In this document: piece after piece, positions 1-13,000 of the stretch
Numbering within the stretch: position 1 is the first letter of the stretch
Layout: each line of letters opens with the position of its first letter
DNA from: Chrysaora quinquecirrha
Lineage: Eukaryota > Cnidaria > Scyphozoa > Semaeostomeae > Pelagiidae
Assembly: GCA_014526335.1 (NCBI GenBank)
Contig: JACTAT010000171.1
Span: 124,001-188,000 of the forward strand
DNA: 64,000 nucleotides
Direction: 5' to 3'
The notes under the pieces: generated by a model
What the model was told of the DNA's origin: nothing
The model's database searches: none
The model's input: the letters and a program-made list of their open reading frames with translations, nothing else
Made by a program: the position numbers and the translations under genes

Positions 1-69
1 GGTCAGGAGGGGGGAGGGTTGCTAGTATACCGGCATGCAATTTCCTGAGGTGACCCCAGGTAATGTCTT

Positions 70-610
70 GTGCAGTGCCAGTGGAGTGTGTGCAGTATGG
101 TGGAGGATCATATTCAGTACAGTAGAGATATATCAGGACAGTGGAGGATGTTTAATACAGTTGAGGGATATCATCAGTACAGTGGAGGGATATCATTAGT
201 GCAATGGAGGGATATCATTAGTGCAATGGAGGGATATCATCAGTGCAGTGGAGGGATATCATCAGTCTGGTGGAGGGATACCATCAGTACAGTGGAGGGA
301 TATCATCAGTATGGTGGAGGGATATCATCAGTACAGTGGAGGGATATCATCAGTATGGTGTAGGGATATCATCAGTATGGTGGAGGGATATCATCAGTAT
401 GGTGGAGGGATATCATCAGTACAATGAAGGGATATCATCAGTACAATGAAGGGATATCATTAGTGCAATGGAGGGATATCATCAGTGCAGTGGAGGAACA
501 TCACTACAGTGGAGGGACATCATCAGTATGGTGGGGGATATCATCAGTACAGTGGAGAGACATCAGTACAGTGGAGGGTATCCAGTAGGATGGAGGGATA
601 TGCTTGGTGA
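70..610. repeat. 22-bp minisatellite (GGGATATCATCAGTACAGTGGA type)
   Basis: About 24 imperfect head-to-tail copies of a 22-bp unit built on GATATCATCAGT and GGTGGAG or AGTGGAG. Because 22 is not a multiple of three, the short open frames here are by-products of the repeat. A few related units recur at about 27500-27560 in the first intron of UGT1, after a similar leader (gtgatgtcttg). It lies in or upstream of the LIM gene, before the first exon I can see. Confidence 0.9.
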
Positions 611-734
611 CAGTCTCCATCAATTCAATGAATATCTCCTCAGGGAACAGCAGGCTGACAAGCTCCCCTTGCCTTGGTATAATGCATAAGCACAAATCCA
701 GATGGTTTCGTTGAGGAAGCAGGGCTAGATCCTT

Positions 735-1085
735 GTTTCAACTCAGCATTTTGGAATCTGTCCACATCAAAACAAAAAAGCTGGATCTGTGTGGACAGAA
801 AGAATTCGTTGTCTCACTTGGACTCTTCAATTAATTTTCATTGTTCTTCCTGCCTATAGCTGATTGGTGTTTAAAACACAATGAAAATTCAGCTTTTCGT
901 TCTTTCTGATTGGTGCATTTCAATCCGCATCTGGGTATAAATTCCTCCTTAGTCTATTGTTTTGGTCTGTTTCTAACGTTCATACTCGGAGGAGTTTCGG
1001 ACAAGAAAAGCTTTTAAGTATTCCCGAAAATGTTTCCATCGTTTATCGCAGTGTTTTGTACAACTCAAAAACTATCATGATGTTA
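735..1085. repeat. Dispersed MITE-like repeat, family F
   Basis: The stretch reads tctgtccacatc ... gtggacagaaag ... attggtg ... ctgggtataaattcc ... cattcatact-like ... aagcttttaagta. The same words recur at 8575-9060 (reverse), 39475-39680, 46730-47010 and 55745-55800. The 46.7-kb copy is a palindrome with arms of about 140 bp, so the family forms foldbacks. This copy ends just before the first visible LIM exon. Confidence 0.6.
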
Positions 1086-1099
1086 TTATATTTTTGTAG

Positions 1100-4000
1100 G
1101 AATATGCTACAAGTGTGGAATGAATGTTTCTGGAGAAGGAAATGGTTGCACTGCAATGAGTAATGTTTATCATATTGAGTGCTTTCTATGCAAGAAATGT
1201 GGTAAGCTAAGGACATGTAACTTGATACTGTAGTTGCTCAAATCTGTGCCCCCCTTGAATGAGCACCTCCTAAAACTATTCTTATATATTTTTCCTGTCA
1301 ACTAGAAAAACTACGATTTAATCCTAATCATAATCTTTCATAATTGTGCAATGTATGATCTAATTTTTTTCAGCCGCCCGCTACTTGCACCAACTGAAAC
1401 ATTTGCGCCATTTTCATGCTATTCTTACCTTATCTATTACTAGTACAAAGGTGTCCTTGGACAGGATGCTGGGGGGGCCTGTGGTCAAATAACATTCTGG
1501 CCTTAAAACCTCCAAAACGTTGTCACAGGTGGACAGCTGATGATTCGTACACAATTCTTCTTTTCTTTTGACACATCTGTTTCGTTTTTTGGCCTTTGGC
1601 CTATCTACAACTCTACCTTGCATCACCACATCCATGCGTGACATCACATTTTCTGTAACATGTAACAAGCTGCTTGCGCCCCCTCTGGTTTTGTTTCTCA
1701 TGGCTGCCGCGTACTGTGCCACTACTGGTATATTTCTTATTCATATATTATTATTATTTGAATAAAAATAAAAAAGTTCAATGTGCCCCCCCCCTCACAA
1801 TTGCATTCCCTAAAAGATTGCTGATAAGAAAAATAACTACATATATAAATTCGAAATGTGTGAACTTTGTTTTTCTTCTACATAGTCCTTCATTGTAGCT
1901 TGAAACTGCCCTAGTACAATTATTAGGCCATGTTCAGGTGAGCAGAGCAAGTAAAAATGGTTTCCAAGATATAACTATCAATAGAGAATAGTAATGGCTC
2001 ATCACAATGATGTTAACTTTAATAATAGATTTCTTAAACTTTATTAAACTTTGATAAATACTTTTGTTTCAAGCTATCTTTTTATAACATTATCTGTGAG
2101 TGAAATGATGTGAAAAATTTAATTAGGGCTCTCCTTCAAAGAGTGCCCCCCCATCATATGAATGCCTAAAAGCAACTGATAATTTTTTGAGTGCCCCAGG
2201 TGCTCTTATGATTAAATACTGTCGTCTATAAATAAGACACAATGGGCTACATCCAAAAAATTCTCCATTTGCCTTTTTGCCAGAGATTTTCATCATGCCA
2301 ACACTCAGAAAAATAACAGATGGGATTAGGTTTCCAGCCTTAGTGGTGTTAGAGTTGGCATGGGCGGGGGATAAAGCCCCTTCCTCAGAAATAGTTAGCT
2401 CCTATCCATGTCGGAGTAAGTTTTGGTTACTTTCAGAATAAACTAATCATGATACCAATGAACTTAACATACATGTGTGTCCTTAAGTATGCACCCCTGT
2501 AGTAAAGCTCTAGCACTCTGTCCAGACATTATTTCTGGCACTACAAGGACCTGTTTACAGCTGAATTTATGAAGCTTATTTATTCCCCTGGAGCTTGGGG
2601 GTGCAATGATGAGTGGACTGGAATTTAATCAATCCTTTTTTCAGCATCCTTAAGCCCCCAATTTTTGCTTGCTTTGTTTGTGTGTTCGTGTGTCCAATGT
2701 CTTTATTTCATAATGTCAGGTGCCACTGTTATTTTTGCATATTTTTTCCAGGAACCAAATTGACAGGAAAAGAATTTTACTCAGTTGAGGAGGAGCCTTT
2801 CTGTGAGACTTGCTATAATGTAAGTTAAACATACAACCTACAATTTTGCAACTTAAAGTTGTTTGTGAATATACATCATCTTTTTTAAATGCTTGCGAAT
2901 TTGACTTAAGACTTTCACTGGTTGTATGCTTGATACAAACTTTTTAACAAAAACCTGTTTCTTCAATACATTGGGATCCCGCTATAACGAACTCTGTAGG
3001 GACCGAGAGAATAGTTCGTAATATCGAGAGTTCGTTATACACGCTTTTTTTTATAAAGAACCACTTTTTAAGGAACCTACATATAGAAGGCCCGAAAATT
3101 TAAAGAACTTATACTACTAGAGAGAAAATAACTAAAGAACTTTTTATTGCTGAATAGTTTTACCACTGCAAATAATCAAGAATTAGAAAGCCAGTTCCAT
3201 TCATTTGCAGTCGAAAATCGCATAAATTGTACGTTAAGCATGTATCAAATGTTTCCATGAGTAGTCTCGAGCTTTCCTAACATTCAAGTGTCTCTCTTTT
3301 ATTGTTAAGACCACTGTTTGTGCAGTTAAAATTAAGGAACTATTAAGGAACTTTTTGAACTACAATTGCCTCAACAGAGGTTCAAAAATAAGGAACTTTT
3401 AGAACTAGGCCTTGAGGTAGGTTCCTTATAAAAAGAAAGCGTGTACAGGGAAGAGGAAATTCCCAACAGGAAATGAGCCTTTTTGACCCACCATACATTT
3501 TTCACGTGAAAATATCCCCCGGAACGGTTGAAAGAAGTTTATATTTTATAAAAAAATCAGTACCCGCATGTTTTTGTTGATTTTTGGTCCTCATCGTTAC
3601 GTCACACAATCTTAAGGGGAACATTTTACGTATTTATTCATTCCCATTTCAGTACAAAAAAGACTAGATGTTTGAAGCACAACTAAGGCGTGAACAACCT
3701 TCACCCTCCACTTTTGTTAGATTTGTGTAGAACAACTTCTTCCTCTATTACTTCGCGCTCTTATTTACGTTATTATCCATACTGGATACCCTGATAGGCT
3801 TGGCTATTATTTCTTTCTCTGTTATTTGGGATGTTTTAAAAGTTAGCAGTCCATTACTGTAAATCCTCGAATAAGCCCCTGGGGGCTTATTTGCAAAAAT
3901 GAATTTCTGGGTGGGGGCTTATTCGAGGGGGGGGGCTTATTTATAAGTTTAGCATTTTTCTCAAAGGTGTACATAAAATAACGACAGAATTTTCTCAACC

Positions 4001-7000
4001 AACAAAATTTAAAAGTAACAAAAAGCTATTTCGCAAACAAAACTCGCGTTTCTTTTTGTTGTTTTCTTCAGTCAAAGGAAGTAATATTGTACAGCTATCG
4101 TCATATGGAGGATTTCTCTCGAAATAACATATTATTTGGTAAATAAGCCCCCCTTCGAATAAGGCCCCATGGGGGCTTATTCGAGGGGGGGCTTATTTGC
4201 AAAAATGAATTTCTGGGTGGGGGCTTATTCGAGGGTGGGGGCTTATTCGAGGATTTACAATAAATGTGTATGTAGTTGTCTGCTATCATCCGCTGTTATC
4301 GAACCCTCATTTCCTGCTCTCAACTCTACAATTTCATCAGCTAAGTCTTAAAGTGGAACATTTAAACTTTGTCGTTGGCTTGCTGTGCCGATCAGTTTTC
4401 TAAAACTTTCGTTGTATCCAGGGTATTTGTGATGAGGGGATCGAAAATTTGGTTGGTAATAACGAGAATTCGTTATACTATACAGGGGGTTCGTTATACA
4501 ATAAGTATTTACAGTAGAATTTACTTCTCAGATTTCAAGGGACCAGACTTTTAGTTCATACACGCAGTTTTTTTTATAAGCAACTTCGCTGGGGTCTAGT
4601 TCAAAAAGTTGCTTATTTTTGGACCTCTTATGGCCACCATTTAGTAGCAAAAGTTGCTTAGCAGTTGCTTAATTTTAACTGTATATTTTTTGCCCAAGAA
4701 TAGTATAGAGACTAGAAAAACAGCAAAATTTGGAGTTATCCTATAGCTTTTTATGCAACATAGCGCTGAAATGGAACACCTAGTATACACCAAACAAATA
4801 CCAGTCAAGAACTAAAATACCATAAAGACCACCCCTCCATGAAATTAAATGCTTCACATAATGAGTAACACTTCGTTGATATGCGAGTTTTTGACGGCAA
4901 ATGAATTGAAATAGCTTCTATGTTGATCAATCCTCGATCGCTGGCAGTGATATAAAATATTAGAATTTAAATTGTTGCTTAGGTTATTTTCCTGTGGTAC
5001 TATACGTTGCATAAATGTTTAGGCCTTCTACACCTTGGTTGCTTATAAGCGGTAGCTTATAAAAAAACTGTGTGTAATAGCAGGAAGTTCGTTATAAATG
5101 GGGTTCGTTATAGCGGGATTCCACTGTATTTCAAAAATAGGTTTGTTAGATTCATTGGATGTTTTTTTAGTCAAGTTTGATTATTTTGTAGGATAGTCTT
5201 GAAGAATGTGTCGCGTGTGCTCAGAAAATCACCGAGAGGGTAAGTTTTCGAAAAGGAGATTTTAGTGCTTGGTAGAAATGTACACGCTTTTTTATTTATG
5301 AAGAACCATTTTAAAAAGAACCTACATGTAGAAAGCCCGAAAATTTAAAGAACTTATACTGCTTAAGAGAAAATCATTAAAGAACTTTTCAATGTTGAAT
5401 GCTTTTATTACTGTAAATAATCAAGACTTATAAAGCCGGTTCCATTCATTTGCAGTCGAAAACCACATAAGTTGTACGTTAAGCACGTATCAAATGTTTC
5501 CTTGAGTAGTTTCGAGCTTTGCTCACATGGGGCTCACATGCAAGTAACTCTATTTTATTGTTAAGACCACTGTATGTACAGTTAAAATTAAGGCACTATT
5601 AAGGAACTTTTTCAACTTCAATCATCTCAAAAGAGGTCCAAAAATAAGGAACTTTAAGAAGTAGGCCTTGAGGTAGGTTCCTTATAAAAAAAAGCGTGTA
5701 CACGTTTTTATTTTTAAAGGCCTAGTTCTAAAAGTTTCTAACTTTTGACCCTATTTGCAGTGGTGATTTCTAAACAATTCAACAAGGGGAGCTCAAAAGG
5801 GTGGCGTCATAAGAAGGGGTGGGATTTTGTGACCACACTCGTGTTTAAATTGATGAAAATAAGATAACCTGGTGCTTAAACAGCAAAACCTTGTAGAAAG
5901 CGATTAGTTAGCCTAAGTCTAAATTAACCATGAAAATAGTGGAATAAAGTTTTATGGATACCCGCAAAACAGGAGATTCAAAAGCAGTACAGCCTAAACT
6001 ATTATTTTAATTATAAAACAATAGATCTATTGTTTCTTTTGGCGTGAAGTCCGATTTGGTCGGCGTATTCTCCAGCGCGGCGGTAACACAGAATGCACCC
6101 TGGCCCATATTGGATAGGATAAGTGTTTACATTATACAGAATTGCCATCGTTGCGTCTTGATTTTCGTATCGGATAGACTCATTTACACTATACCAGATA
6201 GCCGAGAAAATGAAATATTCCAAAAGTTAATCCATTCCAACAAAAAAACGTCAATTACATCCGGAGTGAAGTGATTATGAGCATACAAAACGGGGGAAAA
6301 TAACTCCAATTTTTGGAGCGTTTCGGATCGGATAGCTTTTGGCACATTGTAAACTCCAACCCTATCCGATACGAAAATCAAGACGCTCCGAACGAAAACT
6401 TTCCGGTATAGTACAAGCTAAGTCTAAGTCTAAACCCCTGGAGCTTCGAAAACCACCAGCTTACAAAGGTTGCCCAGGTCCGTGAAATAGACCTGGCCAA
6501 CCGTTCTGAAAATCAACGACACGGCTAGAAAAACAAAGGAAAGTTGTCTTTGTCTATCATTATGCAATTTTGTTGATAATTATTCATTTTCTTCATAATT
6601 TTCTGTGTTCCTTTTTCAATTACAGATTTTGCGTGCTCAAGGCTACTCGTATCACCCAGAATGCTTCACTTGCTCTGCTTGCATGAAGAACCTCGACAGC
6701 ATTCCTTTCACCCTGGATGCAAGCAATCAAATCCATTGCGTTGAATGCTATCAGCTGTAAGTAGTTACACCCTGGATTCATCCTATAACCATTGAAAACA
6801 TATAGTTAGAGTATAAGAAAACGGGGGTTGATCTTCACTTTCATGAAGAATCCCCGAAGAACCTTGATGATATTTCTTTCGCCCTGGATACAAAAAATCA
6901 AATCCGTTGTGTCGAATGCTACCAGCTGTTAGTAGCTACACCCTGGATTTATCTTATAATCATTGATAAACATATAGGTAGGGTATAAGAAAACGGGGGT

Positions 7001-10000
7001 TGATCTTCACTTTCATGAAGAGCATTCATGATGTTCCTTTTACTCTTGATGCAAGCAATCAATTCATTGTGCCGAATGCTATCAGCTGTAAGTAGCTGCA
7101 CCCTGGATTTATTTCTTAACAATTGAAAAAAAAATAGGTAGGGTATAAGAAAATGGGGGTTGATCTTCACTTTCATCAAGAGCATTCATAATGTTCCTTT
7201 TACTCTTGATGCAAGCAATCAAATCATTTTACTGAATGCTATAAGCTGTAAGTAGCTGCACCCTGGATTTATCTCACGACCATTGAAAAACAAATAGGTA
7301 GTGCATAAGAAAACGGGGGTTTATCTTGACTTTCATGGAGAACCAAATCAAATCCATTGTGTTAAATGCTATCATTATTAGCTTTATGATATACACAATT
7401 TTTTTAAAAGAAACTAAAAAATTAATCCCAGTACTGGAAGTTTCTTAAAATTTTCAGATTTTTAGTACTCGATGTTTCTTAAGAGTTTCTTGAATATCCA
7501 TATTGGCAACTTTGTTATTCTGTCTGAATGATGTTCCAAATCCATTTTTTGATTATATTTGAAAGCATATGGGTTTCCTGTTTGTCTGCTTGTCACAGAA
7601 ATGCTTTATCACAGACGAAACATGGGAAATAAAAGAAAATGTTTCGCTGTCTAAGGCGAAAAGTTTCCAAGCAAAAAAATTCCAGTACTGGAGTTTCTTA
7701 AACGATTGGCCATTTTAGAGTCTGGGTTTCTTATAAAGAGTTTCTTTTTAAGCTGCGTTAGTGTGTACTTCCATTGGCGGTTTAAATAGGCCTTTGCTTG
7801 CAGGGTAGAAAAGCTTAATTCAGTAAACAGATTATTATGATAAACACTATATTTTATACACATATCACTAGCATTAGTACTTGAACATTTATTGATGAAA
7901 ATTCACTTCCCTATAGGAAATTTTCGCCACGCTGTGCTGCCTGTCAGAAGCTTATCCTTCCTGAAAATGTAAGTAACTTCTAAAAGCATTGACAGAATCG
8001 TGTACAGTTAAAGTGCCTACGAAATTAAATTTTACTTGAACCCTTTTTATCAAAAATAGAAACTTAGAAACATCATAATGCTAAAAATTGATACGTGGCC
8101 AGAAAGTTTGCACAGAAAGTTTGAAAATCACAGGTCGCTGTGACAAAGCAAAAACAAATTGTGACGTCACGAGGCTTGCAACACGATTCATAACACAGAA
8201 GCACACATGCTGTGGCTACTACAAAGGAAGAAATTTAACAGGAAGAAACATTTTACAGTTGTTCCGAAAGAGACTTCATGTTCAGTGTACAATGCCTGAA
8301 CAACTGCACTTTCTTGCCGAGATTGCAAACCCCATGACGTCACAAATAGCGCGCTTTTGTCATACAAAAAACACTAAATACTTGATTTTCCGTCAAGAAT
8401 ATCAGGAGATTCCCCAACGTCAGATCCAAAAAAATGGCATCACTAAAATCAGCTTATTTTGTTCTGCTAGAAAACACTGATGATATGAAATGAAAAATTT
8501 CATTTCATAGACACTTTAAAGCCCGCACGGTATATTAGAATTAACTGAAGAGCCCAAGCGAGAAAACAAACTCTTTCTGTATGCACAGAACCGGCCTTTT
8601 GGTCTTGATGTGGACAGATTCCAAATCTTCTCATTGAGATCTTCAAAGATCTTGCTTTGCCGATTATTTAAACCCTTTCCCTCCTGGAAGGACCATATGA
8701 TCCATTGATAAATACTGTAAAAAAGTGATACTTTCAGGGGGTAAATGCATGATATATTATGGGATTTATATTAGTTTCTTTCTTTGAAGCTATCTGCTTT
8801 CAACTCACTGACTATCTTGGTATTCGCTACCCCCTTAAAAACTTGCAGTCATATAGATTTAAACTGTTGCATGCAAATAAATCCGGGTTTGAAAGGGTTA
8901 AAACGATCCTTGCTGTAATTTTCTGCACAGAAACAGGTCGAAATAATTGACTAAGGTGGAATTTATATCCTGATGGGGATCGAAATGAACCAATCAGAAA
9001 AGTGAAGCTGAAATGGTATGTGTTTTGAACACCAATCAGCTTGCTGGATACAGGGGGATGACCAATTTAACTATATCCCACAAGATGATTGTTGTTCAAT
9101 ACACAAAATGGTACGAGATGGCCAACATATAGAAATAACACGCGGGGTATATTTAGAGCCTGTTTACATTATAGTTTTCAGACCTGTTTGAAATTTCAGC
9201 CGAAATTAGTTCATTTCGGGGTATACCAAATCCAACGCAAATATCACGTGTGTTTACACGGGAGAAGGCAACCTCTACTCAGGGTTAATAGGACCTCTGC
9301 GTGAACACTTCGCTGCCCCATTTTAGCTAACAACAACAACAACAGATATCCTTGGGAACGAAGTTGGGGAGAAGGCGAAATGAAACTCATGCCGGCATGC
9401 CCTCATTTCGCTTTTTCGAACCGGCATGAAATTTAAACAGAATTTTTTTCAGGCCGGGGCGAAATGAAATCGAAACATAGACACAACAAACATTCTTTCT
9501 TTTGTCTTGATTGTGGCGCCATTTTTCAAAGCCAAATAGCACATGCGTATCCGGGCTATTTAGCTTTTTACTTTCATCTCAAACCGGTTTGAAATCTTCA
9601 TACTCTCTTTTTTTATAAGAAACTAAGATTTTTGGTCAGTACTCAAAGTTTCTTAGTTTTGGGACAAATTTGATACTGAATGTTTCTTAGCAGTTTCTTA
9701 GAATCAAAATTTTTAATCAAAATTCGACAGGTAATTGACACTTAAATTCTACAAATAGAAGAAGCAATACAATTCACGTTTACATCAGCTGTTTTTTTTC
9801 TGTAAAAATAGACACTTATGGTGCAACAGAAGTTTGTTTTTCGATGCTTTGTTTCTCACGGCTGTTACGACTGGGAAGTGAAGTCCGGTTAGGCCGCTTT
9901 GCTTACCTCGATTTGTTTTTCGTTGAATACCTTTTTCTGAGTATCTCCTACTAAATTTCCAATCAAATATAATAAACAGCAACTAAATAAGCTTTCGAAT

Positions 10001-13000
10001 AATGTATTATTTGAATTATTTTTGGATTTAGGTTAAACGCAGAAAATATTTTTGTTTTTAGAACATCCGATTTGATGCCTTTGCTCAGCACATTTTCATA
10101 AGAAACTGACACAGGAAAATGAACGCGGGTTGGTTTACCTGGGGTTTAAGTGAAGGAAAATGAAAAATAACACAGTATCAGTTGTCTTAATTAAAAAAGA
10201 ATCAAAATTACTTCATAATACTGCTTTTTGAAGATAAAATTTACAACGTCCATGCCGGGCAAAGACGAAACTTCAGCTGTTGCTGCGACGGCGCACAGTG
10301 CGGCCATATGAACTTTTATCAACTTTCCGTGATTCAGGCCACCACCTACTCTCAAACTTTTTGTTCGTGCATCTTTAGTGAACAAAAGTTAAGTAAAAAA
10401 AAACAATTTAAAACGTTTTTTTTATACTTTCTCTTGACCTGTACCGGGAATTCCCCTACGTGTGAGAGCACTGTTCCTGCTTCGAGGCCGCTGACCAAAA
10501 ATTTGCAGGCCTCATAAGATAGCCTCTTTATCAAACTAATTAATGCAAAAAACCGCATGTCTAAAAACTAATCCTGAGAGATGCACGGTCCAAAAATGTG
10601 AAGACGAGTAGGCCGAAATTTTGGTCGCGAAATCGGAAAATCCTAAAAGTAGCCTTGATAATAGAATTTTTAACTCGAAATTGGAAGCAGCAATCAAAAT
10701 GAAATTTGCAAGGTCAATAAATAAAGGATTGAAGAAATGAAATAAAATAAAATGGTTTATAATTGATTTATGGTTTTCAAAATAATTTAGGAAGAAGTTT
10801 GGAGAATTTTGGAAATCCGCGCGATCAATGTGCTGAAATCGATTTTCGCCCAGACTTCACTTCTCAGTAAACAATGGGCCGTAACAGCCGTGTTCTAATT
10901 CTAAAGATTCTTGAGACCTGCTAGTTTCTTGCCATTTTTGGTCGAGTACTGAAAGTTTCTTAACCAATATTGATCTCAGTACTGAGTTTCTTATAAATGG
11001 GTTTCTTATAAAAAAAAGAGTGTAACGCAAATTAGCAGATCTCTGTAAATTTCAGACCGGTTTGAAACTTCAAGCCGGGTGAGTTTCGTTTCGGGTCTCA
11101 TGTAAACGCTCTCTTAAATTCTTAAAAGATTGTACCTGCTTTTGAAGGAAATTGTGATTGTGTTTACTTGCTTGTTTCAGGAGAAAGGCGAGACTGTCCA
11201 TATCGTTTCCATGCAGAAAAACTTCCATGTTTCGTGTTACAAATGCGAGGTAAATTAATTGTTTTGTTTTTGTTTATTATTTTTCATAATAGACCATTTC
11301 AACTAAGGGCCTTGTTTTAAAAAAGAATTGAAAATTAGGTCATAGAGAAATTTCGACTTCAGATTCGAATTCAGCACCTTCTTTTTAGTGTTGAGGCAAA
11401 GTTTTATGCTTCTAGTCCTTAAGCTACTGATTTTATAGGTATTAAAAGTTTGAAATTCTATAAAGGATTTGACCTTGAAAAATCGCTGGGGGTGAAATTT
11501 TACACCCTCAGTCATTTTACACGGTCAAATCCCTTACAAATTTTCAAAATTTTATTTGCTATAGAATCAACAGTGTGAGGACCAGAAGCGTAAAAATTTG
11601 CCACAACACTAAAAATAAGGTGCTGAATTCGAATCTGAAGTTGAAATTTCTCTATGACCTAATTTTAAATTTTTTTGAAAACGAGGCCCTAAGTTGAAAT
11701 GGTCTATTGTACAAACCACGGAAAGCAGCAGCGTTGAATTGGCATTGTTTTCAAATAATTGCACGGGTAAAATCGTCCTTGATTCGATTAAATGTCCTTA
11801 GGCTCACTTTTTCTTATTTCATCTTGTTTTAGCGATTTTAGCGAGTGGGCATAGTTTCGCAAAATTAAATTGCGCAAGATTCTAAATTTCATAGAAAAAT
11901 TTGGTTCTTTCTCGGATTAAATTTCGGGACCCTTTAATGATGTCCAAAGTGCTATAAGGGCCTTTAAAATTGCTCGAACGTCGACAGAAGCTAATTCTGT
12001 ATTACGGCCACGTGGGGGGGGTCTTGTCTAAATTTTGGGTAGGGGTCTGCCGCCGGCATATTCAAAATGGTACCTTTGGCTATACTAATTTTTTTTCGAG
12101 AAAATGGTACCCTTGGCTAGACCAATTCTACCAAAATGATACCCTTGGCAAGACAAATACGCTTGAAATTGTTGGTCTTAAGTCGGAAAATTAAAAGGTC
12201 GACCTTTTCCTTTTACTAGTTTCTTTTAAAAATGTTTACGATGAAACTTCTACATTCCAAGGCTACTAAAGATGAAAGCGTGGCCGCTCCATTGCCAGAT
12301 ATCATACCCTTGGCTAGACCAAAATTGCAAAAAGATATACCTTTGGCTAGACTAGAAATCCGAAAAAGTATCCCCTCTAGCGCGGCACATCCCCAGGTAC
12401 CTTTACTATGGAAGCATCCCCCCGTGATTACGAAACTGAAGACCATAGAATTAAATTTTCTCTGAGCACTTTGCGCTTCTTCTTTTCATAAAATAAAGAC
12501 AGTTTGAGATAATTTAAGACAAGGAAGAGATTCAAAGTCAAAACTTTCTGAAGAGTTCCGAGCAAAGATATACAGTACTCTTTGGGATATTCATTATGGA
12601 GGGGGTCATTGAGCATGGCGGTTTGCGGTTTTTCGACATTTTGAGAGCGGTTTTACGGTTTTATGGGTTTCGGATAAAAAATTGGCGGTTTTGCGGTTAT
12701 TTGCCCCCCTCCTATGACTACCCCTGTTATGGCGGATACTATTCTGCGCGATGGAGGTATCTCTTTAGTTTAATGCAATTTAATGAATAACACAAAGGCC
12801 CTTCCGTAAGCTTACAATTTACTGTGTCATTGTCAGGGCATTTCACGTAAATTGCCACGGCTTCCTTTCGGTGTCCATGCTGTTGATGACGTAACTATAG
12901 GTAAAAATTTCCTGGGTGAGCTTTGTGAAAACTCCTGCTCCATTTCTTATGATGTTGTTGTTGTTGCTTAATTTTGAGTAGGCTATTTTTTATGGAATTT

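Larger units (their letters stand above)
2969..5126. mobile_element. Tc1/mariner (pogo/Tigger-like) non-autonomous element hosting three other MITEs
   Basis: The terminal inverted repeats start CATTGGGATCCCGCTATAAC on the left and, read inverted from the right, CAGTGGAATCCCGCTATAAC. TA lies on both sides (2967-2968 and 5127-5128). The phrase ttcgttata recurs inside. No transposase frame is present. The interior is interrupted by elements at 3040-3443, 3859-4259 and 4561-5074, which explains the 2.2-kb length. It lies in the intron between the second and third visible LIM exons. Confidence 0.85.

Noticed and set aside
1414..1722. 102-codon minus frame in the LIM gene intron
   Set aside because: No recognisable domain, no splice context and no matching frame nearby.
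8088..8480. 130-codon open frame
   Set aside because: It lies wholly inside the TTAA-flanked MITE and shows no protein likeness.
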